From Auanema rhodensis (Eukaryota; Nematoda; Chromadorea; Rhabditida; Rhabditidae): 64,000 nucleotides of DNA. The notes under the pieces were generated by a model. It was not told the DNA's origin, did no database searches, and worked only from the letters and a program-made list of their open reading frames with translations. The position numbers and the translations under genes are program-made. Positions 1-11,666 of the stretch are shown here, in pieces (within the stretch, counting starts at the first letter, position 1; each line of letters begins with the position of its first letter). The stretch lies in the NCBI GenBank assembly GCA_964057225.1, contig OZ059898.1:5146001-5210000 (forward strand), read 5' to 3'.

Positions 1-1680
1 ACATTATGAAAAAATGTGAGCAAGAACTATTTTACATGAAGCTAGGGATTTTCTGCATTTCGATCTATATGCAACTAGATAACCAGAAACAGAATGACCC
101 CGTTTCAAATGTAGAAATGTTATTTTTTAGTTTTTATAAAGTTTATGCTAATTTTAAATTAAATTTAAATGATATTACACTTCTTTCGAAAACTCCTATT
201 AATTAAATAATTGAATTACAATGCAAAAATTTTGGTCTAACATTACCAATTATTGCAAATTTGATGTTAGCTATTCCATAAACTCTTTCAAATAAGTAGT
301 CATGTGGTCAAACTCTAAGGTATATTTTATTCCACTATGGTCTCAAGCTTTATACTCAGACAAATGGCCTAAGAATGTGTCCATTCAATGACCGCCTTTG
401 GGATCCACATAATTGAACTGTAATGAGCAGTTAGTTGTAGCAGCTGAGCTATCATATTTCAACATGTTCTTCCTTGTATTGATGAGCACATTATGAACAA
501 AACGTTCCCGAAAATTAAATAGTCAAGAGACTGGGGATCAAAGTGTCTATTAGTACACAAAAGTTGAAAGTATCAAAAAATATATCAGTTATTGTTTATG
601 CATATACTATAAGGTCAAGAGGCCAAATGAAAAAGCGAACTTTAAGTCACGCTGCTAAAAAAAGTAATTAAATCTTGCCCGAAAGCAACTATCGTTAATT
701 CGCATAGATAATAAATTTCACATTTCTCTATACAGCATTGTACAAAAACAATGAAGGAAGTTTTTTTCAAAAGAGCCGATCTAATGAAACATCGTTTCAA
801 TTTCGAAAAAAAATTAACAGGTTCCAGATTCATTCAATAAATTTTATATTATAAAGAATCTTGCAGGGTAATTGTTCAAAATATTCTCACAATTAACAGC
901 AAATCAATCAGGCTAGTAATATCTTCATTAACTCAGGATAACGACAATTTATGGACTTTATCATTAAGTCACGAAACCATTAATTGAGACGATTATTTGT
1001 CTTATCGTTGTTCAGAAGCGTTAAGGACAATATAAGAACTGAATAGAAGTCGTAAAAAGCAAATACTTTGTTCTTCATGGATATTGCTTACAACTAAATG
1101 TTTCATCCAATGAATTCAGTGACAGTCACTTTTCAATTACACATCACGTTACACACTCGCAGTGAAAACAATGAAATTATTGCGCACACGTTTGGTTCGT
1201 GCCTAACCTCATAAACCTTGGCTTCTAGCACCTGGCTTAGGGTAATCAGTCATCAGCATATCATTGTAATGTCCGAACTCACTCGTAAATGTGTTAGACA
1301 TTGCCTCTACATCTTTCTATATTAAACACTACTAGAGAATTACAACATTCTCTAAGACATCGAACAAGGGTGCATCATCACCTGTCACATTATAAGAACT
1401 TCTAACAAAATATGATTTTTAAATAGTATAGGGATACACGGGAAAAAAATAATGAAAACTATAAGCGAGAAAAAATTACTTACTTCGTAATAGCTCAAAA
1501 GAAAGTTCAACGCCCAAAAATAATTGTCTCTAAATATGGGATATACAATGTTAAACTATTTCTACTACTAGAATATAACATACAAGGTATTTCAACCAAA
1601 ATGTGATCAATTAATTAAAATCATATGCTTTATAGCTTTATACACAATTTTCAAATAATGGGCTGATCACAAAATTTTTA
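1..1680. other. Intergenic, no gene recognised
   Basis: No open frame here has splice sites, a domain or a composition that supports a gene. The sequence is moderately AT-rich without long low-complexity tracts. It may hold 3' UTR of the minus-strand gene that ends at 1681, or the end of a gene lying to the left. No tRNA-like or snRNA-like element was recognised. Confidence 0.5.
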
Positions 1681-2835
1681 TTACCACAATCCCAACTTTG
1701 CTTTTTGCTTTTGTTTCTTTGCCACAACTTCGAACTGCCTATCCTTCCATGAAGATTTTCTCAATTTGATAGGTCGGTTTCCAACATATTTACCGTCCAT
1801 TTCACGCATGGCTCGAGCATAATCCTGAAATAAATAAAAATAATATATTTAAAAACTTTTGCACATACATCAGCATCTTTGAAAGAAACAAAGCCATATC
1901 CTTTACTTTTATTAGTTCGTGAGTCCCGAACAACCTAAAAAATCATTTAAATCTTTTTATCTAATAAATAACCCACCTTTGCACGTTGAAAACTCGGGTA
2001 TTTTCTGAATGCTTTAGCTAATAATTCATCAGAGACTTCATTGCCTAAATCTCCGCAGAAAATTCGGAAATCAGCAGGATCCCATTCAGCAAGTGATAAA
2101 TCCTCCCACACCTATAAATAATAAGTGGTATTTCTAAGAATTGACTAAGAATACCTGGCCACCTCCACAACGGAGAAAAGCCTTTTTATTTTTATTTTTT
2201 TCATTTTTTTGTTGGTTGAGTTTTCGAATATCAGCGGATTTTTTTTGTTCCATGGCAATAATATCTTGCGGTAGAGCCTGAAAATCAACCCATTATTATA
2301 CACAACTGTGAATTCAAAAAACTTACAAAAGTTTGAGTAATAACAGGCTCCCTCTCACCCCCTTCATCTTTATAAAGTGTTGGACCAGCTTCTAAAACTG
2401 CGGATATTTTGGGAGCTTGAGTTATGGTTGGAGCTATTCTAATCTGAAAAAAAATATAAAACTCGACAGTTACTCAATAAATACCTGGTGAGGTACAAAC
2501 ATTCCTGGAATCGCTCCTGGTTGTACGGGCATGGGAGGAATGAAAGGCTGAGAAATTATACCTCCCATTTTAGCACCTAAAAATTAAAGTATAAGTACAG
2601 AATAAAGCATAAACTTTATACCTGCTCCTAGCACAGGCGGATGCTGAAAAGCAGCTGGCAAAGGTTTTCCACTACCTGATGGAATTGCTTTTGAATCAGG
2701 TTCTTCTTTTACATTTTTAGTTGAAGGAGGTTCAGTAACTATAGAGTTTATTTCGCTTTCGAAGCTAAAATAAGATTATAAACTTTGATTTTATAAAGAA
2801 ACAAACAGTGCCAGCTCATCATCCAAGCTTCCCAT
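1681..2835 (-). CDS. rbm-42: RBM42-like RNA-binding protein (one RRM)
   Basis: About 290 aa in eight exons with introns of roughly 40-50 bp. The N-terminal half is a low-complexity linker rich in Pro and Gln. The C-terminal half is one RRM: RNP2 reads FRIFCGDLGNEVSDE and RNP1 reads KGYGFVSFK, followed by RAMREMDGKYVGNRPIKLRK and a basic tail ending KQKAKLGLW. This order and wording are the hallmark of RBM42, a nuclear/cytoplasmic RRM protein linked in other animals to mRNA handling with hnRNP K and to splicing. The start, MGSLDDELAL, is the first ATG after a strong acceptor at 2881-2882, and the first intron breaks a Leu codon. It is divergent to the zinc-finger gene at 3252, with 416 bp between the two starts, so a shared promoter region is likely. 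Family assignment is firm; function in this animal is inferred. Confidence 0.93.
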
Positions 2836-3251
2836 TTTTCCGTTGAGATCGATGTGTGTGGCTATACCTGACTTTAAATACTGAGGAAAGAAGAAAGAAA
2901 AGAACAAAAATATATCGTAACTACATAAAATTCCAATACTTAAACATATATACAATTTTAAAAGTTTTTAAATACAACAAAAAAACATTCTAAAAATAAT
3001 TTACAAAATGCTTAGAATAAATAATTAGTAATCAATTATTTAAATTATGTTAAATTTGATTAAAAAAATATATATTATATTCTTCAATAAACGAAAAAAT
3101 TCAAACTAAAACATAAAAAATGGTCCTATGTGGAAACTTGTAGTCCTTTAAATCCATTTACCGCATGTTTCGAAATTTCAAACCATTATTAAAATAATAG
3201 TAATTTTTTTATAATTTTTATGCTTTTGATTTTGATTTATAATCTACTTCA
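2836..3251. promoter_or_regulatory. Shared upstream region of rbm-42-like and zinc-finger genes
   Basis: The 416 bp lie between two divergent start codons. A polypyrimidine-CAG acceptor on the minus strand (AG at 2882-2881) precedes the rbm-42-like ATG by 45 nt and suggests a trans-splice site or a 5' UTR intron. The rest is very AT-rich and shows no recognisable core promoter element. The regulatory role is inferred from position only. Confidence 0.45.
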
Positions 3252-5543
3252 ATGAACTATAATTCCATTACAATTGATCGAAACGAAGGTAAGTGCGTCT
3301 AGTAGACAGCAAATAATTTTCTAAAAACACGTAACGAACATTTTTGTAGCAGCGTCATGCGATGTTAGAAATACTTCTGGCGAATATTTTTATGCGTCAA
3401 CAAATCAGGATCCTGGCTCAGCTTCAGTAATCATAATACCAAAAAAAAATTAAATATCATTTTCCCTAGATGGTTGCATCATATACTGTACAGGATGATG
3501 ACGCTGGGGAAGAGCTCTCTGAGCTTGAAATGTTAAGGTTGCAAGCAACTAGAGCTAGGCAAGAAAGAAATTTGGAAAAAATTATAGAGCGAGAACAAAA
3601 TGTATAAATAATTTTTTAAAAGAATCGTTTAGTTTAATATTTAGGTTACTAAGAAACTTGATGGTGTTGGAGCTTTTGTGAACCAATTACGAGGAATTAG
3701 CGATCCATCGGAACAAAAAAATAGAATAGTTTTGGATAAGCATGGCTACGTTGTTCGAAATAGAAGGCCATTGTTGCATAACATTGGTATTTTATTATTT
3801 GTTACTCTCTCCACTAACACTAAGCTTAAGGTGGAGCTGTTGTACTCACTAATCATTCAAATCAAACTATCATTGATGATTTGCCTCCACTTCCTCCAAG
3901 ACCATCCAATCCCGCCGAACTTCGCAAATTAGTTCGAAGTAAAATGATCAGATGCAAAGTAAACTATTGTTTCAAGAATCTAAACTTTATTGTCCTCAAT
4001 TTCAGGTTTGTCATAACCGTTTTGGGGAGACACACATTCTTGAGAGGCATTTACGCGACAAACATCCTGTTGAGTACTTGGAATTTTTATACGAACAAGA
4101 GTTATTTGTGGAAAAACAGCGTGAAGAAGAAGCAGAACAAAATAGAATTGAGGAATTAACTTCTGGTGGTTTTATCCCTCCTCAGTCAGAGATTGATGCT
4201 CCTTGCTACGATGTTCGCACCGAAAAGTAAAATACACACAGTAGATATTTTTGATTGTTTCATTCAGCATCCCTTTGCCTGGTGAATTAACCGGAGGTGT
4301 TCCGGCTAAAGTAGATTCATTTGGAAGGCTTAAACTTCCTAGACGTGTATATAAAAAAAAGGTATGAGTTGTTTTGTGGAAAAACTATAATATTAATTTT
4401 TTAGGTTTCCCCTCAATGTGTATTCTGTGATAAAAGATTTAGAAATGACGTATCTCTCAAAAAACATATAATTAAAAAACACCCCGAATGTACAGAGTTT
4501 GTGCAGTGTCTTGATTGCTTTAAATGTTTACCACGAAAAGAAGATTTGTCTGATCATGCATGTGATATGGTACGCTGAAGATATAATGTCTTAGAATTTT
4601 TTTATATTTTAGACTTATTTGTGTATTGAATGTACACCAATCAGGAATTTATGTTGCGAAGAGCGTTTAGTAAATCATCGGATGAAGTTCCATCGCGGTG
4701 CAAGCAGTGGATTTAAGTGCCATGAATGCAATATAAAATTTTTAACTCCCCGTAAGCTAAGGTTAGTGAAACTAAATTTATAGGCAATGCTTTAATTTCT
4801 TCTAGGAAACATAAAAAAATGGCTCATGTCTTTGTCAAAACATACCCTTGTCATTTTTGTGAAGAACATTTTACTTCTGAGGTTTCTGTATGTTTTATTA
4901 TTTTATGTGTGTGTTTTGAGGTTTCTTATAGGTAACTACTCATGAAAGAATGCATACCGGAATAATCAAATTTGAATGCAAAATATGCGACTATAAGTCG
5001 AACAGATATTCTGAAATGGAAGAACATATGAAGGTTAATAAGTTTCTGACATTAATTGTCATGAATGTATTATTAAAGGAGGAACATGGTTATCTTTGTT
5101 CAATTTGTCAAGAAAAGTTTGCGGATTGGGCCGATATTAAGAATCATACTCTTATTCAACATGGTGGTTACCTGTCAAGTGAATCAAATGCTGGTAATGT
5201 TGGCTTAGGTTTTATAATTTCTATCAACATAGTTACGAATCAGACTCTAGGTCTGATTGATAAATTATTAAGTAAAGTTTCAGCAGGTATGATGATTAGA
5301 CTGAGACATGAAGCTAATGGTGACAGGTATCCCGATTATTTCGGGAACTGCCCGATTTTTGTTTCAATAAACAATGTTCTGAATATTTTGTTAATTAATA
5401 GTATTGGTTTCGTATCCGTTCTTTCCTGTAGATTCCCATTAATATTCTTCAATATTCAATATTCTTAATTATTATTATCATTCAAGCGTATTATAGGTTA
5501 CATCGAGTCGCCTCGTGTTTGGGTCATGATGAAGGGAGAATAA
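3252..5543 (+). CDS. Multi-C2H2 zinc-finger protein
   Basis: About 500 aa in eleven or twelve exons with introns of 40-60 bp. The start, MNYNSITIDRNE, is followed by a GTAAGT donor. A coiled, charged segment (ELSELEMLRLQATRARQERN) comes first. Then come at least six C2H2-type units: CKVCHNRF...H-x3-5-H, CVFCDKRF...HIIKKH, CHECNIKF...HKKMAH, CHFCEEHF...H, CKICDYKS...H and CSICQEKF...HTLIQH. Two Cys-rich variants (CLDCFKC, CIECTPIRNLCC) lie between them. The family is nuclear and probably binds DNA or RNA. It resembles long nematode zinc-finger proteins of the MEP-1 type, but that match is weak and from memory. The C-terminus is uncertain: joining 5193 to an acceptor at 5496 gives a short end, YIESPRVWVMMKGE; using an extra exon near 5285-5328 gives another frame ending at 5611; reading through ends at 5468. 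Confidence 0.85.
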
Positions 5544-5865
5544 CTCGCAAGGACTTCTTCTGTGTGGTTGTTGTTTTGCATAATAACTTTTTTAAATCCG
5601 ATAGAATGTAGTAAGTTTGTTAGTTGTAACCTTTATTAGCATGTAGCCATTCTCAATACTGTTGATTTTCACTTCAATTTTATCTCAATTTAAGGCTATA
5701 TTTTGTATGCTTTACTTCGCCTTCTAATCTTGTGACCTCTGCCCCATTACTATGTACCCAAAACAGATGTTGCTTGATATTGTAAATTCGTTTTTGTTGA
5801 TTTATAGATGAATCGTTTTCGTATAAATAAGAACAGGTACATACATTTTTTTATTTCTGGTAAAA
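5544..5865. other. Convergent intergenic spacer
   Basis: About 320 bp separate the 3' end of the zinc-finger gene from the 3' end of the GCNA-like gene. It probably holds both 3' UTRs. The alternative last exon of the zinc-finger gene would extend into it as far as 5611. Nothing else was recognised. Confidence 0.5.
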
Positions 5866-8354
5866 TCAATCATGAATAGAAAGAACACTTATATCTAAAG
5901 TTTGGACAACGCTTTCTACTTCTTTGGATTTCCAAGCTTCCGAGAGTTTTTTCATAATCTAAAAATCCGTATCTTATATATTAACATGACCCTACTATGA
6001 CCTCTTTATGGTTTGTACCCGTAGTGCGATACTTGCCATAGTTATCTTTAACAAATTGAGCAAACTTTGTAGGTTCTCGTTTCTTTTCACTTTTATCACC
6101 GAGTAACTCAAATCGTCCTCTACACCGTCCGCATATTTTCTTCTGTATATCAAGAGAACGGGAATGTCTCTTCACCCTATCGAAAAGAAAATCAAAAAAA
6201 CAAGGATGCACGTACAAACCTCTGACCACATCCATTACAAACATAAACGTATTTAGCTTCAATATCGTAAGAATGACATCGTTCTATATTAGGAAGTGAA
6301 GGACATTTTCGCAGACATTTTATAGCCCTGAAAATCGATTACTGTTTTGTTTTGATCATCTCTAACCATTTCCTCCAGACTGGCCCATGGCCTGCTTTGT
6401 AAACACCATCCATGAGCCATGTAGCTGAATGGCAAAGCTCATGAATTAATGTATCACGTAGTCTCTCTAAAAGTTGAAAAGTTTTGTTACATAATGAAAA
6501 GCCTAACCTGGAGTTGTACAAACTTTTGTTGATAGTTCTATAACAGATGTTTTTCTACTCAAACTATTTCTACACAATCCCGCCGTTTTCCGTAGTCGGG
6601 CATTCCATGATATATTAGAATAATTCATTGGTAACTACAAAGCAAATTCAGAAGCACGTTCGAAGAAAAAGTTCTAAATCACAAACCTCATCGTCAAAGC
6701 ATCTTTTTTTGTATAATTCAAACAATTTTTCTGTTAGTTCATTGCGTAACTTGGCAGTTTTTATTCCTTTTTGAATATATTTTACAGCGTCTGGATGTCG
6801 TTTCCCATCAAATTCAACAGAAAGAGAATTCAAAAAATGGTCATCCTTGTTAATCTATGACAATATATTACAATCGTTGACAATAAAACCTCATTACCGG
6901 TTTTTCCTTCATAGAAGGCGTATTAAACTGTTGGGAGAAAATATGAGCTAAAAATATTTTTTAGCGTGCTTTAAGCTTATGGATACCTTTGCTGGACGGA
7001 GCTTTCTTGGCTGATATATCAGACGCAGAGCTACTATCATCACTATATTCTTCCTCATCGTCAATAAAGCCACTTTTGTCTGATTCAACACTACTTGCAT
7101 AACTCTCGTCATCATCGCTAACTATAAAGCTAAAAAAATTTCTATAAAGCAAAAAAAATATTTTAATACCCTTTGTCTCTCTCTTCAGGTTCTTGTTCAG
7201 ATTCGGAATCTTCTTGGGGTTGAGATGGCTTCTTAAGGCTTTGCAAATCTGTGAAGAAGAAATTATGAACCTTTTCCTTGATATAAAGAAAACATACATT
7301 TCTCAAATGCGTCATCGTCATCACTACTTTCATTTAAACGTTTGTCTATACTACGATTATTTTTCCTATAATTTTCAGGGGAACTTTCAATAGTTACAGG
7401 TGTGGGAGACTTCTGAAATGAAACTAAAAAAAGAAACAATTTTATAATAATTAAGTCAAATACGCGAGTCGGATGTTAGATCTATCACTTCAGGCTCTTC
7501 TGTTTTCGTTTTGTTATCTACATATTCTATATGTAATTGAAATGATTCATTCGAAGTTTTGTTCAAATCATTCTGGTTAGTACTACTACTTTGGCTCTGA
7601 AAGAATATCAAAGTAAAAAAAACCTAACTGAAAAGACTCTACATTATTTAATTCAGGATAAAGTTCTAATAAAAGATTACGCTCGGCTTCATCAACATTG
7701 TCCAAAACAGTCGTGTTGAGTTGGGACTTATTGCTAACAGATAAAGTGTTTTCGTTCCTATGACTATCGTTTATTTTTGATGACCAGTTAGACCCTAATT
7801 TCGGATTTTTCTCTCTACGACTAGGTGGAGCATTCAAATCAATCTATAGATATTATATAATTATATCATTAATTGATAAACTAACTTTAGAAAACCGTGC
7901 AGGTTGCGATCTTGGTTGGATTGGTGAAGATATGCTCAACATAGACACATCGTTAGTACTATAATACGAATCTGAATTAAAATTAAATTTTTTATGCTGC
8001 TCATGCGGATAAGTACCCGAATCTGAAACTACAAAAGAATCTTTTATATAGTTCTCCTCATCTTCATGCTCGGTATCATTATCGTCAGTAATCCCATTTT
8101 CTTTTCCAGCAGCAGAATTATTCGATATCATTGATGCATCCTTAAGAATTTAATTAATATTATTAGCTAAAAGATTTGTTACCCTATAAATTGCAAAAGA
8201 AGTTGAAAAAGAACAGTCCTTGGACTCATCTTCAGATAGGAAACTTTGAAAAAAAGCTTCTTGACTATAAAACAAATATGACGCACTATCAATAAAAATT
8301 CTCCTACTTTTTGGATGCATCTTCAGAAAGCCAAGAATCATTTCTTTCAGCCAT
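5866..8354 (-). CDS. gcna-1: GCNA-like SprT metalloprotease with acidic SUMO-binding tail
   Basis: About 620 aa in fifteen exons. The N-terminal 370 residues are disordered, very acidic and Ser-rich (for example YSDDSSSASD). They carry a classical SUMO-interacting motif, EEPEVIDLTSDS, and two SIM-like patches, FVVSDSG and FIVSDDDE. The SprT domain follows: NISWNARLRKTAGLC, then the zinc protease motif HELCHSATWLMDG, then GHGPVWRKWA. After it come RCHSYDIEAKYVYVCNGCG and a zinc ribbon with ICGRC. This is the germ-cell nuclear antigen (GCNA/ACRC) architecture; in animals GCNA acts in the germline nucleus against DNA-protein crosslinks, guided by SUMO. The catalytic His-Glu-x-x-His is intact. 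The first ATG (MAERNDSWLSEDAS) is followed by two small exons. One intron after GHGPVWRKW is only 39 bp. The last splice (TNHKE to IMKKLSEAW) is the least certain join. Confidence 0.93.
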
Positions 8355-11250
8355 GATTTATAACTCAATTTCACAAACTTATAGCTACTTCTTATCAAAT
8401 GTAGCTTTTTATTCAATGTACTATATTGAAAATAAATTATTGCCGCCATTAACATTGGAGCAGATTACGTACCATTATTTTATGAAAGGCAATGTTAGGT
8501 TCTTATGAATATAAGATACATATACTATTCAATACAATTTTTTTTGTTAGAAACTATACTTTAAATATTTGTGTTTACAATGAATATTTTAAAAGTAAAA
8601 ATTGTAATATGAATAATATTATTAAGTGCTAGAGTTAAAGAATTACTTTAACAGATGAACAATTTATAATTTATACGAGTACCACAGTTCTATTTTCAGG
8701 TTTCTTTCGAGCATCTTGTATTTTCTGATTGCTCGAACCGTTGTTTCAAATATGGTCTTATCTGTTTATACTTCTCCATAAAAGAAGAGGACAATTGAGA
8801 TAGGATATGATGGATTGTTAAATGTTTTGACTCATTCAACAATCCTAATAGCCCTCTGAGAATAGCCAATAATATTTAGAGATTTAGTGACAGTTGGTTC
8901 TCATTATGATCAACATTTCATTATTTTATCTACTCCGAAATCACTGTAAATCATCCCCCATATAATTCTATCCGAAATAAAAAGTACGAACATCGTTGAT
9001 TGTATTGTAATATTTCTCACAAATGTCTTTTTTCTCATTCCAAAAATGTTATTGTATATGATTTGATGATTATATATAATTGAGATTTCCGTATTGGTGT
9101 CTAGAGAAGTAAAGTTTACACTTAACTTAAAGTTTCTTCAGATCATTTAAGTCCAGAAGTTGTTGATTTTCAATAGAAGCCTTTGTTGCATTTTTTCTTT
9201 CCCCTTTCTTTTCATTTTTGCGTATGTAGTAGTTGTAGAGATTCATCAATGAATTATAGATAACCGTATCCAGGGTGAGATAGGTAGTTAACTAGTCTAG
9301 TCTTGAAACTCAGTCATTTAATAAAGAACTCTACGAATTATTTATTTGACTCTCATTAGCAACCAAATTAGACTAAAAGACCTTTTCAAACATTTACCTT
9401 TTTTCAAGAACTTGTTCAAATTTATTATACAGACAACTTCCTCAAACTCTTAAACATGTTAGTAGCGTATCCACTTCTTATTCAATAGAAAAAATCAGTT
9501 TTTTTATTTATTTCAATATGCTTTTCTTTTTATAAAGTAGTATGACCTTTATAATTTCGCTGCAATGCTAGAGGAACTTTGATACAAAAAATTCATGTAT
9601 TCCAAAAATGTTTTTTGTTAGTAGTATTGAGTACTAAATAAACATATTTGTTTTTTAAATTTCACTGTATATTAACAAATTAAAAAATTTATTGAAATTG
9701 TTAGAAGGAACTGTAACATATCCTAATCGTTGATCAGCTTAAATTTTGAAAATTAGCTGTATTCTTCATGCTTTAGAACAGAAAAATGTATATACATATG
9801 ATAGATTCCCTGTGCAAGTATATGATACCAAAGTATTTATACTATGCAAATAGGTTCCCTTGCTTATTTACCTTTTGATTCATTATTATACATGAAATGA
9901 ATTAGAAGTTGTGATGACAACTGTTTCTTCACCTTCAATTTAGTTGTAATTTCAAATTCTTAGCAGCATCTAGAAGTGATTGATATAGCTGAGTAGTATT
10001 ATAAGAAATTTTCAATCCTTATAGTTGCTTACTTCTTCTTTCTTTTCTCATTACAGGTCAGCTGTCTCCAATGCACTCTTTATTTCTTTTTCATCTCTCT
10101 TCCTTTCATATGCTATTCTATATACACGCATAATTCTTTCTCTCTGAGGTTGTCGTCTTTAGAAATACTCTTCAAATTGGATATTCTCTCTGATTTTAGA
10201 TGATTTGATGTTTCGCAGAAATTGCTGTAATTCGTGAAAGTTACGCAACTGTTCCAACATAGAAGTTGGATGATCAAACTAAGTGTAATCTACTTGTCTC
10301 TACTTCATCTATTGTTTCAAAATTTTATTTTTATTTGATTCTTTTGGATTATATTCTCTTTCACAGCATAGAAGCTCTGTTATCTCTCAAAAACATTAAT
10401 GTTTGTTAGTTCGACGTAATATCCGAGATCAAAGACGTTAGAGTTAAACTATTCATACTTAACATATAGCAGCATATACAGTTTATTTTTTTGTCATTCA
10501 AAACAAAAATTTGGTTATTCAATGGTCTAACATCTTAATAGATATAATATTCCAAAATATTGAAAATTACCAATTGCCTATATACATAATAGTATACATA
10601 TACGTAAATATGGATATACATATATAGAAGATCTTCTTGAAAAAAGAATTGGCTTTTTTTTTATTTTATCTTTCATTTATTTATTAAAAAGGTAGTTTTT
10701 AATATGAATAAATAGTTTAATAACCAAGAAATAATTATAAATATTTAATTGAAAATCGTCCTCTTCTTTTTCCTTTTTACTTATCGATGGTTATCTTCAT
10801 AGTTAGTTAAACATAAAACTATCATAAAGGCTCCTTTGCTTTATAAAGACAAAGTGAAAAGGTCATATGAACCTGTTAATGTTCTCTTTTTCTTCAACTT
10901 CTCTTTATTTTTATATTATAATTGAAAGCATGAAACAGATTCTAAGTACATTAAGAAATGTGTGTGAAGCTAAGAAATGTCATTTTACAATATTACTCTT
11001 TCTATTTCGTATATTTGTTATTTTACTGACCTAAACTTCCATATGATTAGTCAAGCAAGATTATCATTTAAATCATCAACTGATTATTAATACTATTTAT
11101 TGTATTTCTCACTCGTTATTGAGGCTTATTTGTGACTTATTGCACGAATTTTATTACAAATTCTTACTCACTTATCCTTTTTTTATAAAAAAAATACTTC
11201 CGCTTTCTTATTTAGAATATTGACTTGCATGCGAAACAAAGACGGAAAAA
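8355..11250. other. Gene-free region upstream of gcna-1-like gene
   Basis: No supported coding exon on either strand. It includes the promoter side of the GCNA-like gene; a minus-strand acceptor-like site (TTTCAATATAG) lies about 70 nt upstream of that ATG. The remainder is AT-rich with scattered T-runs and no repeat family that I can recognise. Confidence 0.5.
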
Positions 11251-11270
11251 AACAAAACGAAACATACGTA

Positions 11271-11300
11271 TAATAATAATAATATATTATTATTATTATT
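11271..11300. repeat. AT palindrome of ATA/TAT triplets
   Basis: Runs of ATA triplets meet runs of TAT triplets to make a near-perfect inverted repeat of about 30 bp that could form a cruciform. It is simple sequence rather than part of a recognised element. Confidence 0.7.
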
Positions 11301-11510
11301 TTAGATCTCTGTGTTAAAAAAAAGTTTTTTTTTCTTTATTTTCGATTTATATGAAATAGTTGATACGTATTATATCAATGAGTTAACTATTTAATTTGTA
11401 TAGTTGATAAAAAACCGATGAATCTTTAACAATTACTGTGAAAAAATGGAACAAAGGAATGATGTAGACAAACGCAATGGATATATAAGATAATATTATA
11501 CACATAAGAA

Positions 11511-11633
11511 TAGAGAGAGAGGGAGAAAATGAGAGATAATTTGAGAGAAAAAGAAAAAGAGGTAAATTAAAATGAAAATGTGGTTGCGTACTGTGCGACA
11601 AAAACAGGAGAAGAAGAAGTTAGAGAGAAAGAA

Positions 11634-11665
<32 letters not shown>

Positions 11666-11666
11666 C
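11511..11666. repeat. Purine-rich block with (GA)n tract
   Basis: The + strand is strongly purine-rich over about 150 bp, and 11624-11665 is almost pure GA/GAAA. It is the first of several purine blocks in the 11-31 kb region. Open frames across it are low-complexity artefacts. Confidence 0.8.

Noticed and set aside
8311-8508. + strand frame beginning MDASSESQES
   Set aside because: It is antisense to the first exons of the GCNA-like gene and starts with TTG.
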